Of a stretch of 8,012 nt of DNA, positions 1 to 5,670 are shown in pieces; position 1 is the stretch's first letter; every line of letters begins with the position of its first letter. The stretch spans positions 60,923 to 68,934 of the forward strand of contig CAJUND010000016.1 of the NCBI GenBank assembly GCA_910587655.1. The letters are read 5' to 3'. Origin of the DNA: an uncultured Agathobacter sp. Its GTDB lineage: Bacteria > Bacillota > Clostridia > Lachnospirales > Lachnospiraceae. The notes under the pieces were generated by a model, which worked only from the letters and a program-made list of their open reading frames with translations, did no database searches and was not told where the DNA came from. The translations under genes were made by a program, and so were the position numbers.

Positions 1-97
1 CCTTACGACCCTATCACAAGGAGGGACCCGGCAGAGCCGGGAGGATTCCTTACGACATTTATCACAAGGAGGGACCCGGCAGAGCCGGGAGGATTCC
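1..97. repeat. Two tandem 47-48 bp units, each with a GC-rich hairpin
   Basis: Two nearly identical units lie head to tail at 1-47 and 48-97. Each starts CCTTACGAC, continues with ATCACAAGGAGGGA, and carries a perfect 6-bp hairpin, CCCGGC-AGA-GCCGGG (27-41 and 75-89), followed by AGGATTCC. The copies differ only in the short stretch after CCTTACGAC, where the second has one extra base. An outer pairing (18-22 with 47-51, AAGGA/TCCTT) can enlarge the first hairpin. Each unit contains a Shine-Dalgarno-like AAGGAGG with no start codon behind it. Frame 1 is open through both units into the downstream gene, but the one-base length difference puts the repeat starts in different frames, so it does not behave like a coding repeat. 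The array may continue left of the window. Its function is unknown: a leader RNA structure or an intergenic repeat family are both possible. Confidence 0.8.
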
Positions 98-116
98 CTG
101 TAACCTATTGGCAATT

Positions 117-123
117 AAGGAGG
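117..123 (+). promoter_or_regulatory. Ribosome binding site of the 144-aa membrane protein
   Basis: A perfect AAGGAGG stands 9 nt before the ATG at 133. It fixes that start even though the reading frame is open further upstream through the repeat units. Confidence 0.85.
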
Positions 124-132
124 ATTTTAAAT

Positions 133-567
133 ATGCGAAAAGAAGACCTTACAGTTCCCGCTATTTTTGCTGAAGCAGCAGTTCTGATACTTGGAATTGC
201 CTATATCGGGATGCAGGTTTATTATGGTATCACCTATCATATTGCACCAGTACAGTTTATCTGCAATATTCTGGGAATCATTCTGGTTTATACGGGGCTG
301 TCCGTTTTAAGCTGTTATCCGGAAAAAATCAACCGGCTTCCAAAAGAAATATGTACCGGAAAAATAAGAACCTGGTCTATCCGCATGGTACGCCTCGTAA
401 AGATTATTTTTGTATCAGGCCTGATGGTACCGTGTGTGGCGGATGTGGCAGGGACGGAGCTTAAGGATGCGTTCAGTCTGGTTGTAATTTTTGCAATCCT
501 TCTGACCGTTGTATATTATGAAATCAGAATTGTATTTGAAGCAAAAAATAACGGAAACGGTACATAA
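133..567 (+). CDS. Small four-helix membrane protein, unknown function
   Basis: The 144-residue product is mostly hydrophobic. Likely membrane segments are residues about 10-33, 40-61, 86-105 and 112-136. A basic loop (about 66-90, rich in K and R) separates the second and third helices, and the short tail is polar (KNNGNGT). The basic loop suggests that it faces the cytoplasm. There is no signal peptide cleavage site, catalytic motif or family signature I recognise. The start at 133 is supported by AAGGAGG at 117-123. The gene is preceded by the hairpin repeats and is convergent with the CPBP protease gene. Its last codons and stop lie inside the shared hairpin at 552-576. It may belong to a transcript starting left of the window, because no convincing promoter is seen in 98-132. 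It is very likely a real gene; its function cannot be assigned from sequence alone. Confidence 0.8.
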   Translation: MRKEDLTVPAIFAEAAVLILGIAYIGMQVYYGITYHIAPVQFICNILGIILVYTGLSVLSCYPEKINRLPKEICTGKIRTWSIRMVRLVKIIFVSGLMVPCVADVAGTELKDAFSLVVIFAILLTVVYYEIRIVFEAKNNGNGT

Positions 568-576
568 CCGTTTCCG
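552..576 (-). terminator. Intrinsic terminator of the CPBP protease gene, over the stop of the facing gene
   Basis: A perfect 10-bp inverted repeat, CGGAAACGGT (552-561) and ACCGTTTCCG (567-576), encloses a 5-nt loop. Read on the minus strand it is followed by TTATTTTTTGC (complement of 541-551), a good U-tract, so it mainly ends the minus-strand gene stopping at 583. On the plus strand it is followed only by AGGATTTC, so termination of the plus gene is probably weaker. The plus gene's TAA stop (565-567) straddles the loop and stem. Confidence 0.75.
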
Positions 577-582
577 AGGATT

Positions 583-1440
583 TCAGGCGTTGTAAGTAAC
601 TGACCGGGCAGCGCGTTCTTTTTTATTCATGCCGAAAACAAACAAAAGGCTGCCGACGGTGATGGAAACAATCATGGATACCAGCATGATAATTCCGGCG
701 ACGGCTTTGTTTTCCACATTTTCCAGAAGCTGTCCGATTACGGTACCCCAGAAATTAAACAGAATATGGAAGAAGATGGAGTAATAGATACTGCCTCCTT
801 TTTCACAGACATATCCAAGCACAAGACCGAGTGCAAAGGCGTAAATGCCCTGAATCCAGTTCATGTGGAACAGACCGAAAAGCGCCGCCTGCAGGAAATT
901 GGCAAGCCAGAACGGCAGGGCAAGCTTAGCCTGCGACATGGTTACCCCGCGGAAAATCAGTTCTTCACAGACAGGCCCTAAAAGGACTGCATAGCAGAAC
1001 ATCAGGGGACCGATTTTATCAGAGCCAAGTCCTGCGGTCTCCATCAGTTTTTCATACTGCTCCATCCATTTCGGTACAAGCCAGGCAACGAGGGAGGTCA
1101 GGTATCCGGAAAAAAACTGCATGCCCGGTACGAGAAGAACCACACCGGCGAGTCCCATGACATTAAAAGTTTTTGACGGTTTTGGCAGATAGTCCCCGCC
1201 GCACCTGCTGTAATACCATATTCCCATCAGGGCAATGCAGATGAGCGTGTATAAAATCATAATGCAGGTATTAAAATCCATATCTGAAAGCAGATTAAGT
1301 AACTCGTCGGTTCCTCCCTTGTGTGAGCTGAACATAAATAAGCCTGAAACACCAATCATAAAGGCAATGGCAAGAAACTGCGAGCACATGGCAATGATGA
1401 TTGGCAGAAAGCTTGTAAAAAAATATGCAACCTTTTTCAT
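583..1440 (-). CDS. CPBP-family intramembrane metalloprotease (CAAX/Abi type)
   Basis: This polytopic membrane protein (285 aa from the chosen start) carries the three hallmarks of the CPBP/Abi family (Pfam PF02517) in order: EELIFR (residues 159-164, the EExxxR motif), FGLFH (188-192, FxxxH) and HILFN (225-229, HxxxN). The glutamates and histidines are those expected to form the active site of these membrane-embedded glutamic/metallo endopeptidases, related to Rce1. Hydrophobic segments lie near residues 8-37, 57-77, 95-120, 145-160, 175-192, 196-212, 218-240 and 247-270. The upstream in-frame ATG at 1473 has no ribosome site, whereas the ATG at 1440 has GGAGA (complement of 1451-1455) about 10 nt before it, so I prefer 1440. 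A promoter lies at 1491-1518 and a terminator at 552-576, so it is probably monocistronic. Its substrate is not evident; in Gram-positives such proteins serve in peptide maturation, bacteriocin self-immunity or signalling, and no bacteriocin genes are visible here. Confidence 0.88.
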   Translation of the reverse strand: MKKVAYFFTSFLPIIIAMCSQFLAIAFMIGVSGLFMFSSHKGGTDELLNLLSDMDFNTCIMILYTLICIALMGIWYYSRCGGDYLPKPSKTFNVMGLAGVVLLVPGMQFFSGYLTSLVAWLVPKWMEQYEKLMETAGLGSDKIGPLMFCYAVLLGPVCEELIFRGVTMSQAKLALPFWLANFLQAALFGLFHMNWIQGIYAFALGLVLGYVCEKGGSIYYSIFFHILFNFWGTVIGQLLENVENKAVAGIIMLVSMIVSITVGSLLFVFGMNKKERAARSVTYNA

Positions 1441-1490
1441 AAGATAAAATTCTCCATTCGTGTAAATATTCATTTAAAAATGTAACTATT

Positions 1491-1518
1491 ATTATACCAC
1501 ATGAAAAAATTAATGCAA
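1491..1518 (-). promoter_or_regulatory. Promoter of the CPBP protease gene
   Basis: On the minus strand, a -35 element TTGCAT (plus positions 1513-1518) is followed after 16 bp by a consensus -10 TATAAT (plus 1491-1496). Transcription would start near 1484. The ATG at 1473 would then sit only about 11 nt into the message, which supports the inner start at 1440. Confidence 0.7.
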
Positions 1519-1531
1519 TCCAAGAAATCTG

Positions 1532-1560
1532 TTTACTTTAAAACTTTAATATGCTAAAAT
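1532..1560 (+). promoter_or_regulatory. Promoter of yerC with extended -10
   Basis: A -35 element TTTACT (1532-1537) is separated by 17 bp from TAAAAT (1555-1560), which is preceded by TGC, giving an extended -10. Transcription would start near 1567, downstream of the ATG at 1559, which excludes that ATG as the gene start. The -35 box lies only 13 bp from the -35 box of the opposite promoter (1513-1518), so a regulator bound here could affect both genes. Confidence 0.65.
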
Positions 1561-1621
1561 GGTTTCAGACAGAAAAACCGGATACCCATACTGTGGAAAA
1601 CGGGTAAGGAGAGGGAATAAC

Positions 1622-1921
1622 ATGAACAAAAAACTAAAAACCGGTGCTGTGGACCAGTTGTTTGATGCAATTCTGTGCCTGGAAAACAGAGAAGAGTGTT
1701 ATACATTTTTTGAGGATGTGTGTACGGTTAATGAGCTGCTTTCCCTGTCACAGAGATTTGAAGTGGCGGGAATGCTCAGGGACCATAAGACCTACCTGGA
1801 TATTGCAGAAAAGACGGGTGCGTCAACTGCCACCATCAGCAGGGTGAACCGTTCGCTGAATTACGGAAATGACGGCTATGACATGGTTTTTACGCGGCTG
1901 GAACAAAAAAAAGAAGCCTAG
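1622..1921 (+). CDS. yerC: YerC/YecD-type TrpR-like DNA-binding protein
   Basis: The product is 99 aa, the usual size of the YerC/YecD family, a branch of the TrpR fold found across Firmicutes. The helical body includes LFDAILCLENREECYTFFEDVCT and the typical ELLSLSQRFEVAGML stretch (residues 38-52). The helix-turn-helix is at about 57-79: a YLDIAEKTGAS helix, then the recognition helix TATISRVNRSL. In TrpR this fold binds tryptophan and an operator; the ligand and targets of YerC proteins are not settled, and I see no basis to call it a trp repressor. The start at 1622 is chosen because AAGGAG (1606-1611) stands 10 nt before it; an upstream in-frame ATG at 1559 falls in the promoter. In Bacillus subtilis yerC lies just before pcrB-pcrA, and here pcrA is again close (2743), though a minus-strand gene intervenes. 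The stop codon lies in the terminator palindrome shared with the facing gene. Confidence 0.87.
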   Translation: MNKKLKTGAVDQLFDAILCLENREECYTFFEDVCTVNELLSLSQRFEVAGMLRDHKTYLDIAEKTGASTATISRVNRSLNYGNDGYDMVFTRLEQKKEA

Positions 1922-1933
1922 GCTTCTTTTTTT
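1906..1933. terminator. Bidirectional terminator containing both stop codons
   Basis: A perfect 28-bp palindrome is centred on CTAG (1918-1921). A run of A, then GAAGC, pairs across the CTAG with GCTTC and a run of T. Read either way it is a hairpin with a 3' U-tract, so it can end yerC from the left and the DUF1836 gene from the right. The central CTAG holds the TAG stop of each gene (1919-1921 on plus, 1918-1920 on minus). Confidence 0.85.
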
Positions 1934-2556
1934 GTTTCTTCCTGCCCCTTTTTTTCTTCAGCAGTGCGTGCGGCGACAAGTTCGTCTATTACGCTTTCAA
2001 TCATCATTTTTTTTATATAAACATCATAACTCAGCAGACAGATAAAACTGAAACTGTGCAGAAAAGACTGGTCCTCTTCCGGGAAATCAGAAAATGTCTG
2101 CTGCGCTATCGCATATTTTTTGCCAAGGTCCTTTAAGAGTTTGTTTGATTCTTCTGTTTCAAGCCGAAATACTTCGTTGTAAACATCTTCCATGGTAAAT
2201 CCGTCTTTGTTGCCAAAATAATGGTCCGTTAAAGGATTCAGGATGGACTGGATATCGCTGATACTGAGCAGGTTTTTAAAATAATAAATAAACAGCAGCG
2301 TCAGCACATGCTCCTTGGAATACTTTTTCTTTTCCGGGGGCGGGAGCAGATTATTTTTTGCATAGTTGTTTATCATGGTTTTGGTCAGAATCTTGTCATC
2401 TTCATAGCGTTTGCACGCCTGGAGCTGCTCGTCCATAAAAGTCGTAATCTGATCCATGTACAGCCCGATGTTTGGAATGTCCTCGGTTTTGATATAATCA
2501 ATGGATTTTAATTTTTTCTGAAGTTCCGTTAAAAATTCCCTGATATCATTTGCCAT
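1918..2556 (-). CDS. DUF1836 domain protein, probable MerR-like regulator
   Basis: The 212-aa product matches the DUF1836 family (PF08876), common in Clostridia and Bacilli. The recognisable core is residues 56-105: ILTKTMINNYAKNNLLPPPEKKKYSKEH, then a hydrophobic helix (VLTLLFIYYFKNLLSISDIQSIL). The shape, a helix-turn-helix followed by a K-K-Y-S wing and a helix, resembles the MerR DNA-binding domain, so a transcription regulator is the likely role; target and signal are unknown. The first 55 residues are helical, and the tail (about 195-212) is charged and probably disordered, ending KKEA. There is no alternative ATG until residue 34. The ribosome site is unusual: AGAGG lies only 2 nt before the ATG and a better AAGGG lies about 16 nt away. 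A strong promoter stands at 2624-2652 with a roughly 60-nt leader. The gene overlaps yerC by 4 bp at their stops and diverges from pcrA. Confidence 0.87.
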   Translation of the reverse strand: MANDIREFLTELQKKLKSIDYIKTEDIPNIGLYMDQITTFMDEQLQACKRYEDDKILTKTMINNYAKNNLLPPPEKKKYSKEHVLTLLFIYYFKNLLSISDIQSILNPLTDHYFGNKDGFTMEDVYNEVFRLETEESNKLLKDLGKKYAIAQQTFSDFPEEDQSFLHSFSFICLLSYDVYIKKMMIESVIDELVAARTAEEKKGQEETKKEA

Positions 2557-2623
2557 AACCTCTACCGTTTTTCCCTTCTGTTATTTATTTATCTTCTGCC
2601 CTGTGTCATGTTGCACAGATTAC

Positions 2624-2652
2624 ATTATATAGTATTAAAAACTAGATATCAA
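2624..2652 (-). promoter_or_regulatory. Promoter of the DUF1836 gene
   Basis: On the minus strand, -35 TTGATA (plus 2647-2652) and a perfect -10 TATAAT (plus 2624-2629) are separated by 17 bp. This is one of the two best promoter matches in the window. Transcription would start near 2617, leaving a leader of about 60 nt before the ATG at 2556. Confidence 0.75.
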
Positions 2653-2681
2653 GTTTTTTCTTTGTATTTTAAAAAAACCAA

Positions 2682-2695
2682 AGAATGTATGTTCT
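2682..2695. promoter_or_regulatory. LexA-box-like palindrome in front of pcrA
   Basis: AGAATGTATGTTCT is an imperfect palindrome that fits the Gram-positive LexA/DinR operator core GAAC-N4-GTTC with one mismatch (GAAT for GAAC), and it also meets the R-N-R-Y preference of the spacer (GTAT). It ends 7 bp before the proposed -10 at 2703, so a bound repressor would cover the -35 region. LexA control of uvrD is established in Escherichia coli; that this site is used here is inference. Confidence 0.45.
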
Positions 2696-2699
2696 GTTT

Positions 2700-2729
2700 T
2701 GTTAAAATATGTTAAGATATGTTGTAAGA
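2700..2729 (+). promoter_or_regulatory. pcrA promoter region: three 10-bp repeats with extended -10 elements
   Basis: Three decamers follow each other: TGTTAAAATA (2700-2709), TGTTAAGATA (2710-2719) and TGTTGTAAGA (2720-2729). The first two each form an extended -10 (TGT before TAAAAT at 2703-2708, and TGT before TAAGAT at 2713-2718). No good -35 is seen 17 bp upstream of either, which is usual for extended -10 promoters. Either could start the pcrA message, and which one is used cannot be told from the sequence. Confidence 0.5.
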
Positions 2730-2742
2730 ACAGGAAAACAGA

Positions 2743-5061
2743 ATGGAGAAAACTATGAGTTTACTGGATTTACTGAATGAACCGCAGCGCGAAGCTGTAC
2801 AGACAACCGAGGGACCGCTTCTGATACTGGCAGGGGCAGGCTCCGGTAAAACAAGGGTGCTGACGCACAGAACCGCTTACCTGATTGAGGAAAAGGGGGT
2901 CAGTCCGTACAATATCATGGCGATTACCTTTACAAACAAAGCGGCGGCGGAGATGAGGGAGCGCATTGACAAAATGGTGGGATTCGGCTCGGAAAGTATC
3001 TGGGTAACCACGTTTCATTCCACATGCGTGAGGATTTTAAGGCGTTACATAGACCGGCTCGGTTACAGCAGCAGTTTTACCATATATGATGCGGAGGACC
3101 AGAAAACACTTGTCAGGGATATCTGCAGAAGGCTTGAGATTGATACAAAAATGTATAAGGAAAAAATGTTTCTTGCGGCGATTTCCTCTGCAAAGGATGA
3201 GCTGACGGATCCGGTGGAGTTTGAGACAAATGCGGCAGGGGATTACATGAAGCTGAAACAGGCAAAGGTTTACAGGGAGTACCAGCAGGCGCTGAAGCAG
3301 AACAATGCGCTTGACTTTGACGACCTGATTATGAAAACGGTGGAGCTTTTTAAGCTGGACCAGGAAGTGTTAAATTTTTACCAGGAGCGGTTCCGCTACA
3401 TTATGGTGGATGAGTACCAGGACACGAATACAGCGCAGTTTGAGCTGGTCCGTCTGCTTGCCGGTAAATACCGGAATTTATGTGTGGTGGGGGATGACGA
3501 CCAGTCCATCTATAAATTCCGCGGGGCGAATATCTACAATATTTTAAACTTTGAAACACATTTTCCCGATGCCTGCGTCATCCGGCTGGAGCAGAATTAC
3601 CGCAGTACGCAGAATATTCTAGATGCGGCAAATGCAGTGATTTCCAATAATGTGGGGCGCAAGGAAAAAAGTCTGTGGACGGACAACGGCAGCGGCGACA
3701 GGCTTGTGTTTAAGCAGACGGACACGGCGCAGGAGGAGGCTTTTTATGTGGCGGCGGATATTGCAAAGCGCATAAGAAACGGGGAGTATACCTATAAGGA
3801 CTGCGCGGTTCTTTACCGGACAAACGCCCAGTCGCGTCTGTTTGAGGAACGGTTTATTGCGGGTAATATTCCTTATAAGATTGTGGGCGGGGTAAACTTT
3901 TATTCAAGAAAGGAAATCAAGGATATCCTCGCCTATTTAAAGACCGTTGACAATGGAATGGACGACCTTGCGGTGCGCCGTATCATCAATGTGCCGAAAC
4001 GCGGAATCGGAGCGACATCGGTCAGTAAAGTGGAAATGTATGCGCAGCAGAATGGAATATCCTTTTTTTCCGCACTTGGCATGGAGGGAGAAATTCCGGG
4101 ACTGGGAAGGGCTGCGGCGTCAAAGATAAAAGATTTTGTCCTGCTAATTCAGGGAATGAAGGTAAAGTCGCAGATACTTTCTGTGTCAGGGCTTTTAAAC
4201 CACATTCTGGAGGTTACCGGATATGTGGCGGAGCTTGAGGCGGAAGGAACCGACGAGGCAGAGGCAAGGGTTGAAAATATTTACGAATTAGTCAGCAAGG
4301 CAGAGGATTATTCAAGGGGCGAGGAAACGCCGACGCTTGGAGGATTCCTGGAAAACGTGGCGCTTGTTGCGGATATCGACAGTCTGGACGAAAACTCGGA
4401 CTATGTGGTGCTTATGACACTGCACAGTGCAAAGGGGCTGGAGTTTTCCAATGTGTACCTTGCCGGTATGGAGGACGGTCTGTTTCCAAGTTACATGTCC
4501 ATTACAAGCGACCAGGCGCAGACAGAAATCGAGGAGGAGCGCAGGCTTGCATATGTTGGAATTACGCGGGCGAAAAAGAATCTGACGATTACGTCTGCGC
4601 GGATGCGGATGGTCCGGGGACAGACACAGTATGGAAAGGTTTCGCGTTTTGTTAAGGAAATTCCCCAGGAGCTTCTTGCAGGCGAGATTTATGAGCCGAG
4701 GTACAGCGGGGAGCCGGAGGAACAGAGTACATTCCAGAAAGCGAGGAAGACTTTTAACAGTGTTCCGGACTATGGAACCGGAAGCTACGGAAGTGAAACG
4801 GGGGAGGGGTACGGTTCCACGTTCTCAGCCAAAAAGCCCAAAGCGGTGACCTATACGAAGGTTCAGAACCAGAGGGATTTTGGTTCCGGGGCAGCGGCTT
4901 TGTCCTACCAGACCGGTGACAGGGTTCGCCATATCAAGTTCGGGGACGGTGAGGTGACTGCAATCGTTTCCGGCGGCAGGGACTATGAGGTAACGGTGGA
5001 TTTTGACAAAATGGGTACCAAAAAGATGTTCGCCAGCTTTGCCAAATTAAAAAAATTATAA
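2743..5061 (+). CDS. pcrA: ATP-dependent DNA helicase PcrA (UvrD/Rep superfamily 1A)
   Basis: This 3'-to-5' DNA helicase acts in nucleotide excision repair, replication restart and removal of RecA filaments. The 772-residue chain shows the full SF1 motif set: Walker A AGAGSGKT (30-37), motif Ia ITFTNKAA (61-68), motif II DEYQD (223-227), motif III GDDDQSIYKFRGA (250-262), motif IV LEQNYRS (282-288), motif V TLHSAKGLEF (559-568) and motif VI RLAYVGITRAKK (601-612) with its arginine finger. A low-complexity linker rich in G, S, Y and E (about 650-715) leads to a C-terminal Tudor-like domain (about 722-772, GDRVRHIKFGDGEV), which in PcrA binds RNA polymerase. Length is slightly above the usual 720-750. 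Two starts are possible: ATG 2743 (AGGA 7 nt upstream) and ATG 2755 (GGAG at 2745-2748, 6 nt upstream), giving 772 or 768 aa; the second matches the common MS-x-x-x-x-LNEPQREAV beginning. No pcrB or ligA is adjacent. A LexA-like site and extended -10 elements precede it. Confidence 0.97.
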   Translation: MEKTMSLLDLLNEPQREAVQTTEGPLLILAGAGSGKTRVLTHRTAYLIEEKGVSPYNIMAITFTNKAAAEMRERIDKMVGFGSESIWVTTFHSTCVRILRRYIDRLGYSSSFTIYDAEDQKTLVRDICRRLEIDTKMYKEKMFLAAISSAKDELTDPVEFETNAAGDYMKLKQAKVYREYQQALKQNNALDFDDLIMKTVELFKLDQEVLNFYQERFRYIMVDEYQDTNTAQFELVRLLAGKYRNLCVVGDDDQSIYKFRGANIYNILNFETHFPDACVIRLEQNYRSTQNILDAANAVISNNVGRKEKSLWTDNGSGDRLVFKQTDTAQEEAFYVAADIAKRIRNGEYTYKDCAVLYRTNAQSRLFEERFIAGNIPYKIVGGVNFYSRKEIKDILAYLKTVDNGMDDLAVRRIINVPKRGIGATSVSKVEMYAQQNGISFFSALGMEGEIPGLGRAAASKIKDFVLLIQGMKVKSQILSVSGLLNHILEVTGYVAELEAEGTDEAEARVENIYELVSKAEDYSRGEETPTLGGFLENVALVADIDSLDENSDYVVLMTLHSAKGLEFSNVYLAGMEDGLFPSYMSITSDQAQTEIEEERRLAYVGITRAKKNLTITSARMRMVRGQTQYGKVSRFVKEIPQELLAGEIYEPRYSGEPEEQSTFQKARKTFNSVPDYGTGSYGSETGEGYGSTFSAKKPKAVTYTKVQNQRDFGSGAAALSYQTGDRVRHIKFGDGEVTAIVSGGRDYEVTVDFDKMGTKKMFASFAKLKKL

Positions 5062-5077
5062 AAATTACATAATTTTT
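5060..5077 (+). terminator. Weak AT-only hairpin after pcrA
   Basis: AAAAATTA (5060-5067) pairs perfectly with TAATTTTT (5070-5077) directly over the pcrA stop codon, with T residues on the 3' side. The stem has no G-C pair, so it is a doubtful terminator; some transcripts may read into the next gene. Confidence 0.35.
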
Positions 5078-5099
5078 CGTAGGAAAACGGGAAAACATA

Positions 5100-5108
5100 T
5101 GTTATAAT
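5100..5108 (+). promoter_or_regulatory. Extended -10 promoter of the acidic-tail membrane protein
   Basis: TGTTATAAT (5100-5108) is a perfect extended -10 (TGn plus TATAAT). The region 17 bp upstream (TAGGAA, 5080-5085) is a poor -35. Transcription would start near 5115, and AAGGAG follows at 5130-5135. Confidence 0.6.
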
Positions 5109-5146
5109 GAATATAATTTAAAATGTAAGAAGGAGAGGTGCCTATT

Positions 5147-5488
5147 ATGAGCAAGGTTGAAGATGTTTTAGCATCCGCAAAGGCAGGTGAGATTTTAAGC
5201 GCAGCAAAGCTTAGTAACTTACTGAAAAAAGATGAGGAAGAAAAGAAAAAACCTTCCAAATTTGTGATTGTATTTGCTGTAATCGGAATCATCGTTGCAG
5301 TTGCAGCTGCTATTTACGGAATCTATCGTTTCTTTACACCGGATTACCTGGATGATTTTGAGGACGATTTTGAGGATGAATTTGACAATGACTTTTTTGA
5401 GGATGAAGATGATGAGCCTGCAGCAGAGCCGAAGCCTGCACCTGCTGCGTCTGCAGCTTCAACAGCCAGCAGTACAACGACATTATAA
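5147..5488 (+). CDS. Small single-pass membrane protein with very acidic tail
   Basis: The 113-aa product has three parts. The cytoplasmic-like head (1-37) is helical and charged (ending KKDEEEKKKPSK). One strongly hydrophobic transmembrane helix (38-61) ends at IYGIYRFF. An outer tail follows with a dense D/E/F stretch (69-90, DDFEDD-type repeats of D/E pairs around F) and then a low-complexity end rich in P, A, S and T (91-113). I recognise the general pattern, head then helix then FTPDYL then acidic F-containing tail, as recurring in Lachnospiraceae genomes, but know no function. The positive residues before the helix predict the head inside and the acidic tail outside, where it could bind cations or the cell wall. 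ATG 5147 is chosen over the in-frame GTG at 5138 because AAGGAG (5130-5135) is only 2 nt from the GTG but 11 nt from the ATG. It has its own promoter and terminator. Confidence 0.8.
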   Translation: MSKVEDVLASAKAGEILSAAKLSNLLKKDEEEKKKPSKFVIVFAVIGIIVAVAAAIYGIYRFFTPDYLDDFEDDFEDEFDNDFFEDEDDEPAAEPKPAPAASAASTASSTTTL

Positions 5489-5516
5489 CCGCTGGTAAAA
5501 GTTAATTACATTTATG

Positions 5517-5545
5517 GAAAGGGACTGCATCAGGTAGTCCCTTTC
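5517..5545 (+). terminator. Terminator after the acidic-tail protein gene
   Basis: A perfect 10-bp stem, GAAAGGGACT (5517-5526) with AGTCCCTTTC (5536-5545), has a 9-nt loop. The T-tract behind it is imperfect (TCCAGTTTT), so efficiency may be moderate. It lies 28 nt after the stop codon. Confidence 0.65.
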
Positions 5546-5612
5546 TCCAGTTTTAAAGCATTTTTTGAAATGTATTTTATTTGTTTTACATTAATAATTT
5601 TTAAGAAAGGAC

Positions 5613-5660
5613 ATGCCGTAAATTTTTAAGTCCTGACATAAAATATGGGCATGACGGCAT
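5613..5660 (+). other. Inverted repeat in the rlmD leader ending at the ribosome site
   Basis: ATGCCGT (5613-5619) pairs perfectly with ACGGCAT (5654-5660), enclosing 34 nt that can form a smaller hairpin (CATA 5637-5640 with TATG 5644-5647). The repeat stops directly before AAGG (5661-5664), the likely ribosome site of rlmD. This could be a structured leader affecting translation. No known riboswitch class is recognised, and a chance repeat cannot be excluded. Confidence 0.35.
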
Positions 5661-5670
5661 AAGGTAACGG

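Noticed and set aside
1..97. Possible CRISPR array
   Set aside because: Only two units, with no unique spacers between them; the copies are directly adjacent and the hairpin is inside a 47-48 bp tandem unit.
766..1447. Plus-strand open frames across the CPBP gene (70-71 aa)
   Set aside because: They are opposite-strand shadows of a gene with clear family motifs, and have no ribosome site or recognisable protein.
1473..1559. Upstream in-frame starts for the CPBP gene (1473) and yerC (1559)
   Set aside because: Neither has a ribosome site. The yerC one lies inside its own promoter and the CPBP one is about 11 nt from the predicted transcription start; both inner starts have good ribosome sites.
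2658..2685. Inverted repeat TTCTTTG / CAAAGAA as a terminator or operator
   Set aside because: It lies in an AT-rich stretch with a 14-nt loop, is not followed by a T-tract and is not at a gene end; likely chance.
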